Source of the DNA: Gammaproteobacteria bacterium
Lineage (GTDB): Bacteria > Pseudomonadota > Gammaproteobacteria > Pseudomonadales > Azotimanducaceae
Direction of reading: 5' to 3'
Assembly: GCA_002708765.1 (NCBI GenBank)
Contig: PAPD01000032.1
Span: 1-63,941, forward strand
DNA: 63,941 bases
Positions within the stretch are counted from its first letter, which is position 1; the number at the start of each line of letters is the position of its first letter. This document shows positions 38,923 to 47,027 of this stretch, one piece after another. The notes below the pieces were generated by a model. The model searched no databases, had not been told where the DNA came from, and saw nothing but the letters and a program-made list of their open reading frames with translations. A program made the translations under genes and the position numbers.

Positions 38923-40416
38923 ATGAAATACAGTATAAAAATAGGCCGACCTGATAAAATCAAAACTCCATGCATTGTTATCGGTCTTTTTGAAGGTGGC
39001 AGTCTTTCAACTACAGCAACAACGCTGGACAAGGCTAGCAACGGTTATATAAGGAAATTAGTAAAAAGGGGGGATATCAAAGGCTCAAAGAATGAACTTG
39101 TTTTGCTCCGAGATATTGAAGGGATTTCAGCTACCCGATTACTAATAATCGGTCTTGGGAAAAAAACTCAATTTAAAGCACCAGAGTTTGTTAGCGCAAC
39201 AAAAACTGTTATCCAAAACTTGCGGTCCATGGACATAAAGTCAGCACTGGTATGCTTATTAGAGCCCGCGAAAATTAAAAAGGATTTAGCGTGGAAAAGT
39301 CAGAAGCTCGTCGAAACTTTTGAGGATGGCCTATACCAGTTTCAAAACTTGAAAGAAAAAACTAAGAGTAAAAAACCCCAACTGCAGGCTATCGATATTT
39401 TCATTAATGATGAAAAAGATTTGTCTGTCACTTCAAAAGGGATGCAAAGTGGTCAGGCTCTTTCCCTCGGAATAAAAAAGGCCAAAGATCTAGGAAACCT
39501 GCCAGGAAATTTATGTAACCCCGAATACTTAGCGGATCAAGCAAAAGAATTAGCCCGAAAATATCGCAAAGTAACCACTAATGTTATGGACGAAAAAGAA
39601 ATCGAATCGAGAGGCATGGGGGCATTCATGTCGGTAACGAAAGGAAGTGACGCCCCAGGGAAACTAATTACTATTTCTTATAAGGGATCAAAACCGAAAG
39701 AGGCACCACACGTAATCATAGGCAAAGGAATCACTTTCGACTCTGGCGGCATTTCATTAAAACCGGGCGCAGGGATGCATGAAATGATCTGGGATATGTG
39801 CGGTGCGGCTGCTGCTTTTGGTACAATTCTCGCCGCGGCAGAGCAGAAACTATCTATAAATTTAATTGTTATTTTAGCAGCCGCTGAAAATATGCCTTCA
39901 GGGTCTGCGTCTCGTCCAGGAGATATCGTGAAATCGATGTCAGGACAGACAATTGAAATTCTAAATACTGATGCCGAAGGAAGGCTTGTCCTTTGCGACT
40001 CCCTCACCTATGCCGAAGAATTCGAGCCCGAAACAGTAATTGATGTAGCGACATTGACAGGTGCTTGTATTATTGCTTTAGGAAGTCATGCAACAGCGAT
40101 GTATTCAAATGACGAAGGACTCGCAAGGTCAATCACAAAAGCTGGAGAAGATTGCCTGGACCGGGTCTGGCAAATGCCACTGTGGGGCGAATATCAGTCT
40201 CAAATAAATAGCGGATTCGCTGATGTAGCCAATGTAGGGGGAAGAGAGGCAGGCAGCATAACAGCAGCATGTTTTCTTTCTAGGTTCGCGGAGAAGTATA
40301 AATGGGCTCATCTGGATATTGCTGGAACCGCCTTTAATGGGAGTGGCCTCAAAAAAGGCTCCACTGGCAGGCCGGTCAGCCTGCTTTTTGAATATCTTTC
40401 AAGTCTAGAAAAATAG
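38923..40416 (+). CDS. pepA: Leucyl aminopeptidase PepA
   Basis: This M17 family manganese/zinc aminopeptidase has 497 residues from ATG 38923 (GGAGAGGGA just upstream; the longer frame to 38884 is not used). Metal-binding and catalytic motifs include GKGITFDSGG, MWDMCGAAA-like WDMCGAA and the signature NTDAEGRL. In E. coli PepA also binds DNA in Xer recombination and carAB control. It is the first gene of pepA-holC-(small ORF)-valS and is divergent from lptF. Confidence 0.95.
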   Translation: MKYSIKIGRPDKIKTPCIVIGLFEGGSLSTTATTLDKASNGYIRKLVKRGDIKGSKNELVLLRDIEGISATRLLIIGLGKKTQFKAPEFVSATKTVIQNLRSMDIKSALVCLLEPAKIKKDLAWKSQKLVETFEDGLYQFQNLKEKTKSKKPQLQAIDIFINDEKDLSVTSKGMQSGQALSLGIKKAKDLGNLPGNLCNPEYLADQAKELARKYRKVTTNVMDEKEIESRGMGAFMSVTKGSDAPGKLITISYKGSKPKEAPHVIIGKGITFDSGGISLKPGAGMHEMIWDMCGAAAAFGTILAAAEQKLSINLIVILAAAENMPSGSASRPGDIVKSMSGQTIEILNTDAEGRLVLCDSLTYAEEFEPETVIDVATLTGACIIALGSHATAMYSNDEGLARSITKAGEDCLDRVWQMPLWGEYQSQINSGFADVANVGGREAGSITAACFLSRFAEKYKWAHLDIAGTAFNGSGLKKGSTGRPVSLLFEYLSSLEK

Positions 40417-40422
40417 CAATAA

Positions 40423-40845
40423 ATGACCAAAATAGATTTTTATCTCGTGGAAGGTGATGAAACTCACTTCGCCTGCAGATTGATAAGCCAAATTTATCGC
40501 AAAGGACATCAGATCTATGTTCACACCCATAATCATGATCAATCCAAAAAACTGGATGAAAGATTGTGGAATTTTTCCAAGGATTCATTCATTCCCCATA
40601 GCCTATGTGATCACGAGAAAGATACGCCCGTAAAAATTGGCCATGGAGACAACTCACCAAATCATCAGGATGTTCTGGTAAATCTATCAAGAAATATACC
40701 CGAATTCTTCTCCAGGTTCGATCGGGTGGCAGAAGTTGTTCCGCACATTAAAACAGATAGAGACTCAGCCAGAGAATCCTATTCATTCTACAAGGAGCGC
40801 GGCTATCTAATCGATTATCATGAAATGGGTCGCAAAGAACGATAA
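40423..40845 (+). CDS. holC: DNA polymerase III chi subunit
   Basis: Chi (HolC) links the clamp loader to SSB. The 140 residues match the family: IDFYLVEGDE..., the ACRLI..IYRKGHQIYVHTHN segment, LDERLWNF.KDSFIPHSL and the C-terminal ARESYSFYKERGY. It begins 6 bp after pepA. A HolD (psi) candidate is at 60235-60783, so both accessory clamp-loader subunits are in the window. Confidence 0.95.
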   Translation: MTKIDFYLVEGDETHFACRLISQIYRKGHQIYVHTHNHDQSKKLDERLWNFSKDSFIPHSLCDHEKDTPVKIGHGDNSPNHQDVLVNLSRNIPEFFSRFDRVAEVVPHIKTDRDSARESYSFYKERGYLIDYHEMGRKER

Positions 40846-40892
40846 TATCAGGAAAATGAAACGATGCTTTCGCGTAAAGATGAATTCTAATC

Positions 40893-41072
40893 ATGAAAAA
40901 TGATTCACGAGACCCAAACACATTGGAATTATTTCCCGAAGTTATCGAAAACATTGAGAAAATTTTTGTCCCTGCCAAGGATAAAAGAAAAGTAAAACCT
41001 AAAATCAAGAATAGCCTAAGGAAAAAACTGATTAAAGAACTTAAAGTAATCTCAAAAAACCTAGAAGCTTGA
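40893..41072 (+). CDS. Small basic hypothetical protein between holC and valS
   Basis: An ATG-initiated frame of 59 codons encodes an acidic-then-basic protein (MKNDSRDPNTLELFPEV... ending in KKLIKELKVISKNLEA; about 17 Lys/Arg). It has no membrane segment and no known domain. It lies 47 bp after holC and ends before the valS promoter. In several gammaproteobacteria a small gene lies between holC and valS, which supports it, but I cannot match the family. The helical, charged composition suggests a small protein-binding or nucleic-acid-binding helix. Confidence 0.5.
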   Translation: MKNDSRDPNTLELFPEVIENIEKIFVPAKDKRKVKPKIKNSLRKKLIKELKVISKNLEA

Positions 41073-41085
41073 ATGTAAAGAGGCT

Positions 41086-41114
41086 TTAACACTTTCAATT
41101 ATGATGAGTATAAT
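41086..41114 (+). promoter_or_regulatory. Sigma70-type promoter before valS
   Basis: TTAACA (41086-41091, 5 of 6 consensus) and a perfect TATAAT (41109-41114) are separated by exactly 17 bp. Transcription would begin near 41121, about 25 bp before the open valS frame. valS therefore probably has its own promoter in addition to read-through from pepA-holC. Confidence 0.75.
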
Positions 41115-41144
41115 TCCTGACCCGTAGAACCACGTCATTACTAA

Positions 41145-43931
41145 AAAGCAAGCACTAATCAGAACAAGCATAAATATTCTCCCAAGGAAATAGAAGAAAA
41201 ATGGTATCGGTTTTGGGAAGAGAATAATTCCTTTTCTCCATCTGGTCGTGGACAAGCTTTTTCCATAGCCATCCCACCTCCTAATGTTACCGGCACCTTG
41301 CATATGGGCCACGCCTTTCAGCATAGTCTCGTAGATGCCTTAATTCGGTATCAGAGAATGAGAGGCAGAAATACTTTGTGGCAGATGGGGACTGATCATG
41401 CAGGAATAGCCACACAGATGCTTGTTACAGAGCAGCTTGCCAAAAAGGAAATATCAGCTACTGAATTGGGCAGAGATGCCTTTATCGAGAAAATATGGGA
41501 GTGGAAAGAAATATCGGGAAATACCATTTCAAGACAGCTTAGAAGGCTTGGGGCATCTTTACACTGGGACACAGAGCGATTTACCCTCGACCAAGGCTTG
41601 TCAGAGGCTGTAAATGAGGTTTTCGTAAGGCTTTTCGAAAATGGTCTGATGTACCGCGGGAAAAGATTAGTAAATTGGGATCCACAATTAAAAACTTCTC
41701 TGTCGGATCTCGAAGTCGAATCAAGCGAAGAAAAAGGTAGTCTGTGGCATTTTCGATACCCCCTCTCCGGAACAAAAAATCAGTTCCTTGTTGTCGCCAC
41801 AACCAGACCAGAGACAATGCTAGGAGATACGGCAGTTGCAGTGCATCCGGATGACAAGCGATACCAAAACCATATAGGAAAAACTATTGAACTTCCGATC
41901 ACTCAAAGAAAAATCAGTATTATTGCTGATCAATATGTGGATCCTGATTTTGGTTCTGGGTGCGTGAAAATAACTCCAGCTCATGATTTCAATGACTATG
42001 ATATGGGGCAGAGACACAATCTGGAAGTTATAAACATTCTCAACGAAGACGGAACTCTGAATGAACAAACTCCAATCGAGTATCAGGGCCTAGACAGATT
42101 TGTGGCAAGGAAGAAAATTGTAAATGATCTTAGTCAATTAGGCTTAGTAGAAAAAATTGAAGATCACACTTCTGCTGTGCCTAGGGGAGAAAAAACCGGA
42201 GAAATCATAGAACCATATCTGTCCGATCAATGGTTTGTCTCTGCCAAACCTCTTGCCGAAAAAGCTATAGAAGTTGTTGAGCGAGGAGACATTAAGTTTG
42301 TGCCAAAAAATACGGAAAACATTTATTTTTCATGGATGAGAAACATACAGGACTGGTGCGTCAGCAGGCAACTCTGGTGGGGACACCAAATACCCGCCTG
42401 GTATGATGAGCAAGGCCATTTATACGTAGGGAGATCAGAGGAGGAAGTTAGAAACAAACATGGTATTGATAATGATGTAAAACTGACACGCGACCAGGAC
42501 GTGCTCGACACCTGGTTCTCATCAGCTCTCTGGACTTTTTCCACACTAGGATGGCCAAAAAATACTAAGGACCTGGAAACATTTCATCCCACCACTGTAA
42601 TGGTCACGGGTCACGACATTATCAGTCTATGGGTGTCGAGAATGATCATGATGTCAATCTATTTGCTTGAAGAGGTACCCTTCGGAAAGGTCTACGTCCA
42701 TGGACTGATAACCGACGCAAATGGGGAGAAGATGTCGAAATCGAAAGGAAACGGTCTCGATCCAATGGACATAATTGAAGGGATATCCGTCGAAAACCTA
42801 GTGGAGAAAAGAACGAAAAACCTTATGCAGCCTAAAATGGCGGAAAGAATCAAGAAAAATACTTTAAAAGAATACCCAAAAGGAATATCGGCTTATGGAA
42901 CCGATCCATTACGTTTCACATTTCAGTCAATTGCCTCGGGCTCAAAGACAGTAAGCTTTGATATCAAACGGGTCGAAGGTTATCGAAACTTTTGCAATAA
43001 ACTCTGGAACGCGTCTCACTTTGTTTTGTCCAATATAGAAAATGTTGATCCGAAATTGATTTCCAAAGCCAATCAACTATCCGAAGTCGATAAATGGATT
43101 ACATCAGAACTTCAAGATACTATTGGTTCGATCGAGTTAGCCATGGATACTTTTCGATTTGATCTCGCAACAAAAGCTATTTATGAATTCATATGGTCTG
43201 AGTTCTGCGACTGGTACCTGGAACTCACGAAACCAATATTACAGAACAAAGGGAAATCTGAAGAAGAAAGAAATTCAACTCGAAAGACACTAATAACTAC
43301 CCTTGAGAAAATTTTGAGAATTGTTCACCCATTCATTCCATTTATAAGTGAAGAACTGTGGCAGAAAATACCGTTAGAATACAGGTCAGGGAACAATACC
43401 CTTATGACAGAAACATATCCTGTCAAAGAAAAAAAGCTTCTGGATTCTGAAGCCACGGAAAACGTTTTATGGCTTAAAGATGTAGTAACAGGTATCAGAA
43501 ACATTCGCGGTGAAATGGATATTTCACCGATGAAAAAAATACCAATAATGATTTACGAAGGAGTTGATGAGGACCTAGCTAAATTAAAGATCTTTGAGCC
43601 GCTTTTAAAGTTTCTTATTAACCCCGAATCTATTGAATTTAAACAAACACAAGACAAGAAGCCTCTATCCGCAACAGCAATGGTTCGCGGCATGGAAATC
43701 TTGGTGCCGATGGAAAATCTTATTGACAAAGAAGCGGAGTTAGGAAGATTATCCCGCGAAATCGCTAAGAAAATAAAAGACTTCGACCTGACCCAGAAAA
43801 AACTAGACAACCCTGATTTTCTTGAAAAAGCTCCGGAAGATGTCGTAAAAAAAGAAAGGCAGAAAAAAGGTGAATTGGAAGAGATAATTAAAAGCCTGAA
43901 ACTCAAGAAATCGGATATCTCTAATATCTGA
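41145..43931 (+). CDS. valS: Valyl-tRNA synthetase, start codon not identifiable
   Basis: ValRS charges tRNA-Val and edits Thr. Class I signatures HMGH and KMSKSKGN are present, as are WGHQIPAW, the CP1 editing domain with TTRPETMLGDT, an anticodon domain, and a C-terminal coiled coil. The frame is open from 41145, after a TAA at 41142-41144. Family-like residues begin near 41169 (KYSPKEIEEKWYRFWEEN, then PPPNVTGTLHMGH). Yet no ATG, GTG or TTG exists in frame before TTG 41298 and ATG 41304. Those starts would remove about 40 conserved N-terminal residues including PPPNVTG. The listed left end is the open-frame limit, not a proven start. A non-standard start, a sequence error or a nearby frameshift are the alternatives. 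Confidence 0.9.
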   Translation, partial: KASTNQNKHKYSPKEIEEKWYRFWEENNSFSPSGRGQAFSIAIPPPNVTGTLHMGHAFQHSLVDALIRYQRMRGRNTLWQMGTDHAGIATQMLVTEQLAKKEISATELGRDAFIEKIWEWKEISGNTISRQLRRLGASLHWDTERFTLDQGLSEAVNEVFVRLFENGLMYRGKRLVNWDPQLKTSLSDLEVESSEEKGSLWHFRYPLSGTKNQFLVVATTRPETMLGDTAVAVHPDDKRYQNHIGKTIELPITQRKISIIADQYVDPDFGSGCVKITPAHDFNDYDMGQRHNLEVINILNEDGTLNEQTPIEYQGLDRFVARKKIVNDLSQLGLVEKIEDHTSAVPRGEKTGEIIEPYLSDQWFVSAKPLAEKAIEVVERGDIKFVPKNTENIYFSWMRNIQDWCVSRQLWWGHQIPAWYDEQGHLYVGRSEEEVRNKHGIDNDVKLTRDQDVLDTWFSSALWTFSTLGWPKNTKDLETFHPTTVMVTGHDIISLWVSRMIMMSIYLLEEVPFGKVYVHGLITDANGEKMSKSKGNGLDPMDIIEGISVENLVEKRTKNLMQPKMAERIKKNTLKEYPKGISAYGTDPLRFTFQSIASGSKTVSFDIKRVEGYRNFCNKLWNASHFVLSNIENVDPKLISKANQLSEVDKWITSELQDTIGSIELAMDTFRFDLATKAIYEFIWSEFCDWYLELTKPILQNKGKSEEERNSTRKTLITTLEKILRIVHPFIPFISEELWQKIPLEYRSGNNTLMTETYPVKEKKLLDSEATENVLWLKDVVTGIRNIRGEMDISPMKKIPIMIYEGVDEDLAKLKIFEPLLKFLINPESIEFKQTQDKKPLSATAMVRGMEILVPMENLIDKEAELGRLSREIAKKIKDFDLTQKKLDNPDFLEKAPEDVVKKERQKKGELEEIIKSLKLKKSDISNI

Positions 43932-44043
43932 GTGTTAGATATTTAGAACCAAAAAAAATTTGGACAGATATCCCCAATTTATGTTTTTATGTAAAACGTT
44001 CAATTTTTTAGACCGACGATAAAATACTAGAGGAAAAGTGGTT

Positions 44044-44253
44044 ATGTCGGAAAGACATTCTGGGACGGTTAAATGGTTCAATGATGCTAAAGGTTTCGGC
44101 TTTATTGAGAGAGAAAACGGAGAAGATGTGTTCGTTCATTACCGATCTATATCTGGAGAAGGATTTCGCTCTCTCAAGCAAGGTTCAAAAGTGGAATTTA
44201 CAATTTCTGAAACCGAAAAGGGGTTTCAAGCAGAAGATGTAACCGAGCTTTAA
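44044..44253 (+). CDS. Cold-shock-domain RNA/DNA chaperone
   Basis: This Csp-family protein of 69 residues (from ATG 44044; GTG 44038 is also possible, with AGAGGA upstream) is a single OB-fold. It carries the RNP1 motif KGFGFI and the RNP2 motif DVFVHY, and binds single-stranded RNA and DNA. The exact paralogue (CspA/C/D/E) cannot be decided. It stands alone, followed by a 9-bp perfect hairpin. Confidence 0.93.
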   Translation: MSERHSGTVKWFNDAKGFGFIERENGEDVFVHYRSISGEGFRSLKQGSKVEFTISETEKGFQAEDVTEL

Positions 44254-44270
44254 GCACACCACGACTTGTT

Positions 44271-44291
44271 CCTATCTTTGAAAAAGATAGG
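44271..44291. terminator. Hairpin between csp and qor (possible bidirectional terminator)
   Basis: CCTATCTTT and AAAGATAGG form a perfect 9-bp stem with a 3-base loop. The convergent position suits a shared terminator, but no T-run follows on either strand, so intrinsic termination would be weak. It could also be an RNA-stabilising 3' hairpin. Confidence 0.5.
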
Positions 44292-44302
44292 AAATATCAA
44301 AT

Positions 44303-45277
44303 TCAAGTCTCTGCTATTAATAGCAACTTCCCAATGGTTTCGTTGGAAGCCATGAAACGGTGTGCTTCCTCTGCTTCCTGAATAGGGAAAATTTTTTCTA
44401 TTACCGGTGATATCTCTCCGGATTCGAACTTTGGCCAGATCCTATCTTCAAGAGTTTTCATTAATTCGGCTTTTTCGAATAACGGTCTGCTTCTAAGGGT
44501 CGAGCCAATTATTCTTATTCGCTTAGTAAGCATTTCTGCCAGATTCAATTCAGTTTTACTCCCGCCCATAAGACCTATAATAACTAATCGCCCATCAATC
44601 GCCAGAACAGAAAAATTTGAAAGAAAATAACTTCCTCCTACAGGGTCAAGAATGACATCAAATCCTTTGGGCTCGGAAAATGCTTTAATACTACTCCATA
44701 GATCCTTTCTAGTCCTTACTGCTCCCCCACTTGCACCCAAATCGCGGCATCGCTTTAGTTTTGATTCTGCACCAACGGTTACAAAACACTCGCAACCAAA
44801 TAACCTGCACAATTGAATCGCTGCTGTACCAACGCCACTTGCACCAGCATGTATTAGAACAGTTTCACCTTCGATTAATCTCGCTTCATGAAAAAGATTT
44901 AACCATGCCGTGCCAAAAACTTCAGGGATTCCAGCTGCTTGCTCAAGAGAAAAACCTTCAGGCACAGGCAAGGCACTGGTCTCATCAACCACAACGTACT
45001 CTCCGTAACCTCCTCCAGAGAGAAGAGCACAAACCCTGTCTCCTTCTTTGAATCGCCTACATTTTTTTCCTACCAGCTCGACAGTGCCTGAACACTCGAG
45101 ACCGAGAATCGAACTAGTATTTGGGGGCGGCATATATAAGCCTCGTCGTTGCATTAGATCCGCACGATTTACACCAGCGCATCGAACTTTTATCAGAATC
45201 TCGTTTGGAGCCGGAACTGGTCTGTCAATCTCCTCCCAAGATAAATTCTGTTTCTGATCGACTATTATTGCCTTCAA
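44303..45277 (-). CDS. NADPH:quinone oxidoreductase (zeta-crystallin type)
   Basis: This zinc-free MDR of 324 residues reduces quinones or enones by NADPH. Recognised features are CAGVNRADLMQRRG, the GASGVGTAAIQL nucleotide-binding motif and the FDVILDPVGG element. It resembles the PIG3/TP53I3 subgroup. The start is TTG at 45277 with AAGGGA 7 bp upstream. It is the last gene of the leftward hisH-hisF-slyX-qor run, 17 bp after slyX. Confidence 0.9.
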   Translation of the reverse strand: MKAIIVDQKQNLSWEEIDRPVPAPNEILIKVRCAGVNRADLMQRRGLYMPPPNTSSILGLECSGTVELVGKKCRRFKEGDRVCALLSGGGYGEYVVVDETSALPVPEGFSLEQAAGIPEVFGTAWLNLFHEARLIEGETVLIHAGASGVGTAAIQLCRLFGCECFVTVGAESKLKRCRDLGASGGAVRTRKDLWSSIKAFSEPKGFDVILDPVGGSYFLSNFSVLAIDGRLVIIGLMGGSKTELNLAEMLTKRIRIIGSTLRSRPLFEKAELMKTLEDRIWPKFESGEISPVIEKIFPIQEAEEAHRFMASNETIGKLLLIAET

Positions 45278-45294
45278 TAGGTTATCCCTTTTTC

Positions 45295-45507
45295 TTAATA
45301 ATGTGGGGGAAGCTGAACCTCATCAACTAAATTCATGTTGTCTTCTATCTTTTTAAAGGTTTCTCTCATATGAAAGATTGATTTCTCTAGCGACTTTATT
45401 TTCTTTTGTTGGTAAACAAGTTCCGAATCCATTTTTTGAATAGTATCTTCTTGAAACGCGATCTTTTCTTCGAGGTCTTGTAAACGCTGCTCATATATTT
45501 TGTTCAA
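45295..45507 (-). CDS. slyX: SlyX family protein
   Basis: This 70-residue protein of unknown function is predicted to form a coiled coil. It has the family pattern [25 protein letters not shown] and the C-terminal PPHY. The start is the TTG at 45507, with AAGG upstream, overlapping the hisF stop by 4 bp (TTGA). The earlier in-frame start lies inside hisF and is not family-like. Confidence 0.88.
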   Translation of the reverse strand: MNKIYEQRLQDLEEKIAFQEDTIQKMDSELVYQQKKIKSLEKSIFHMRETFKKIEDNMNLVDEVQLPPHY

Positions 45508-46283
45508 AATCTGAGCCTTATATTTACTCCGCGCGAGTGGAGCCATTCTTTGAGCTCCCTGACTGTGTAATCTCCGTAATGAACCATTGATGCAACTAGG
45601 GCCGCATCGGCCTTTCCCTTCGTCAGAACCTCTAAAAGGTGTTCAGGTTTTCCGGCCCCGCCAGACGCTATGACAGGAATAGAAACCGCTTCCGCTATCA
45701 TTCTGGTAAGGTTAATTTCATAACCACTTTTAGTTCCATCTGCATCAATAGAATTAATCACTAATTCCCCGGCTCCCAACTCTTCACCTCTTAATGACCA
45801 CTCCAGAGCATCAAGCGCAGTTCTTTTTCGACCTCCATCTATAACAACTTGGTATCCACTCGGAAAATCTCTAGAAACTGCGGCCTTAATTATATCTACT
45901 GAAAGAACAGTATTTTGTGTTCCAATCGCACGAGAACACTCAGAGATTAAGTCTGGCCGCCTAACGGCAGCAGAATTTACATTTATTTTTTCGGCTCCCG
46001 CCATAAGTAATCGATTAGCATCGTCAACATTCCTGATGCCACCCCCAACCGAAAAAGGAATATAGACTTGCCTTGCCACTCGTTCTACGACGTCCAGCAT
46101 AATACCTCTATCATCACTAGAAGCGGTTATATCATAGAAAACCAATTCGTCTAGACCATCGTCATAATATTCTTTGGCCACCTTAACCGGATCACCAATA
46201 TCTTTGGTATTAACAAATTTAACGCTCTTGGCCAGGTTCCCATCTCTTACGTCCAAACAGGCTATAATTCTTTTAGTCAGCAT
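45504..46283 (-). CDS. hisF: Imidazole glycerol phosphate synthase, cyclase subunit HisF
   Basis: HisF makes IGP and AICAR from PRFAR using ammonia from HisH. The 259-residue (beta/alpha)8 barrel starts at ATG 46283 and contains the catalytic Asp in ACLDVRDG and a second Asp in LSVDI. It also has [11 protein letters not shown], the [15 protein letters not shown] segment and the phosphate loop [11 protein letters not shown]. The start shares one base with the hisH stop. AICAR feeds purine synthesis, and a PurM-type gene is divergent next door. The other his genes are not in the window. Confidence 0.93.
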   Translation of the reverse strand: MLTKRIIACLDVRDGNLAKSVKFVNTKDIGDPVKVAKEYYDDGLDELVFYDITASSDDRGIMLDVVERVARQVYIPFSVGGGIRNVDDANRLLMAGAEKINVNSAAVRRPDLISECSRAIGTQNTVLSVDIIKAAVSRDFPSGYQVVIDGGRKRTALDALEWSLRGEELGAGELVINSIDADGTKSGYEINLTRMIAEAVSIPVIASGGAGKPEHLLEVLTKGKADAALVASMVHYGDYTVRELKEWLHSRGVNIRLRF

Positions 46284-46897
46284 TAAGGGCTCCAATCAGA
46301 AAAAGCTTTCATGATCTTGAGTCCTAATTTACCGCTCTTTTCCGCATGAAACTGAGTAGCAAACAAATTGTCTTTCCCAAGGATAGAACAAAAACTTGAA
46401 TCTCCATATTCAGTAGTGGCAATGACTTCCTTTTCATCAACCAGCTTAGCGCGGTAACTATGAACAAAATAAAATTGATCTCCGCTCATGATGTTCTCTA
46501 CCATTGGGTGAGAACCAACAAGACTGATTGCATTCCAGCCGATGTGCGGAACCTTGATGTCCCCGACCGAAAATCTAAATCGTTCGGAAGCGCCTCCCAC
46601 TAGGCCTAGACAGTCCTTATTGCCTTCTTCAGTATGATCCAGAAGGATCTGAAGCCCGAGACAGATACCCAGAACAGGCCTTCCTTTCTGCGCTACCTCG
46701 TTTAGGGCTGTATCTAGCCCTTTGTCTTTCAACGTAACCATAGCACTTTCAGCAGAACCAACACCGGGGAATATTACTTTGTCAGCTCTAGACACTTTTT
46801 CCGGATCATCTGATATCAGTGCTGTCATACCTACTTTCTTGCATGCTCTCTGGACACTTTTCAAATTACCTGCATCATAATCTACGATAACAATCAT
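46283..46897 (-). CDS. hisH: Imidazole glycerol phosphate synthase, glutaminase subunit HisH
   Basis: HisH is the class I glutaminase that channels ammonia to HisF. From ATG 46897 it has 204 residues. The nucleophile Cys lies in LGICLGLQ, the His-Glu pair near FHAEKSG, and the oxyanion GVGSAESAM region is present; KVPHIGWN is a HisH signature. The longer open frame to 47047 overlaps the divergent promoter region and is not used. Confidence 0.94.
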   Translation of the reverse strand: MIVIVDYDAGNLKSVQRACKKVGMTALISDDPEKVSRADKVIFPGVGSAESAMVTLKDKGLDTALNEVAQKGRPVLGICLGLQILLDHTEEGNKDCLGLVGGASERFRFSVGDIKVPHIGWNAISLVGSHPMVENIMSGDQFYFVHSYRAKLVDEKEVIATTEYGDSSFCSILGKDNLFATQFHAEKSGKLGLKIMKAFSDWSP

Positions 46898-47027
46898 ATT
46901 TTCTCTCTTTCCACCCACTAAATTATATGCGAGGGTTAAATTGCAAGCTATAGTGCTGATTCTGAGCACATGAAATCGAAACCGTATACTTAACTTTTTC
47001 AAGAAAGAAGATGTTACTATTACTGGT

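Noticed and set aside
44271-44291. Strong intrinsic terminator for csp
   Set aside because: The stem is perfect but no T-run follows; kept only as a weak, possibly bidirectional terminator.
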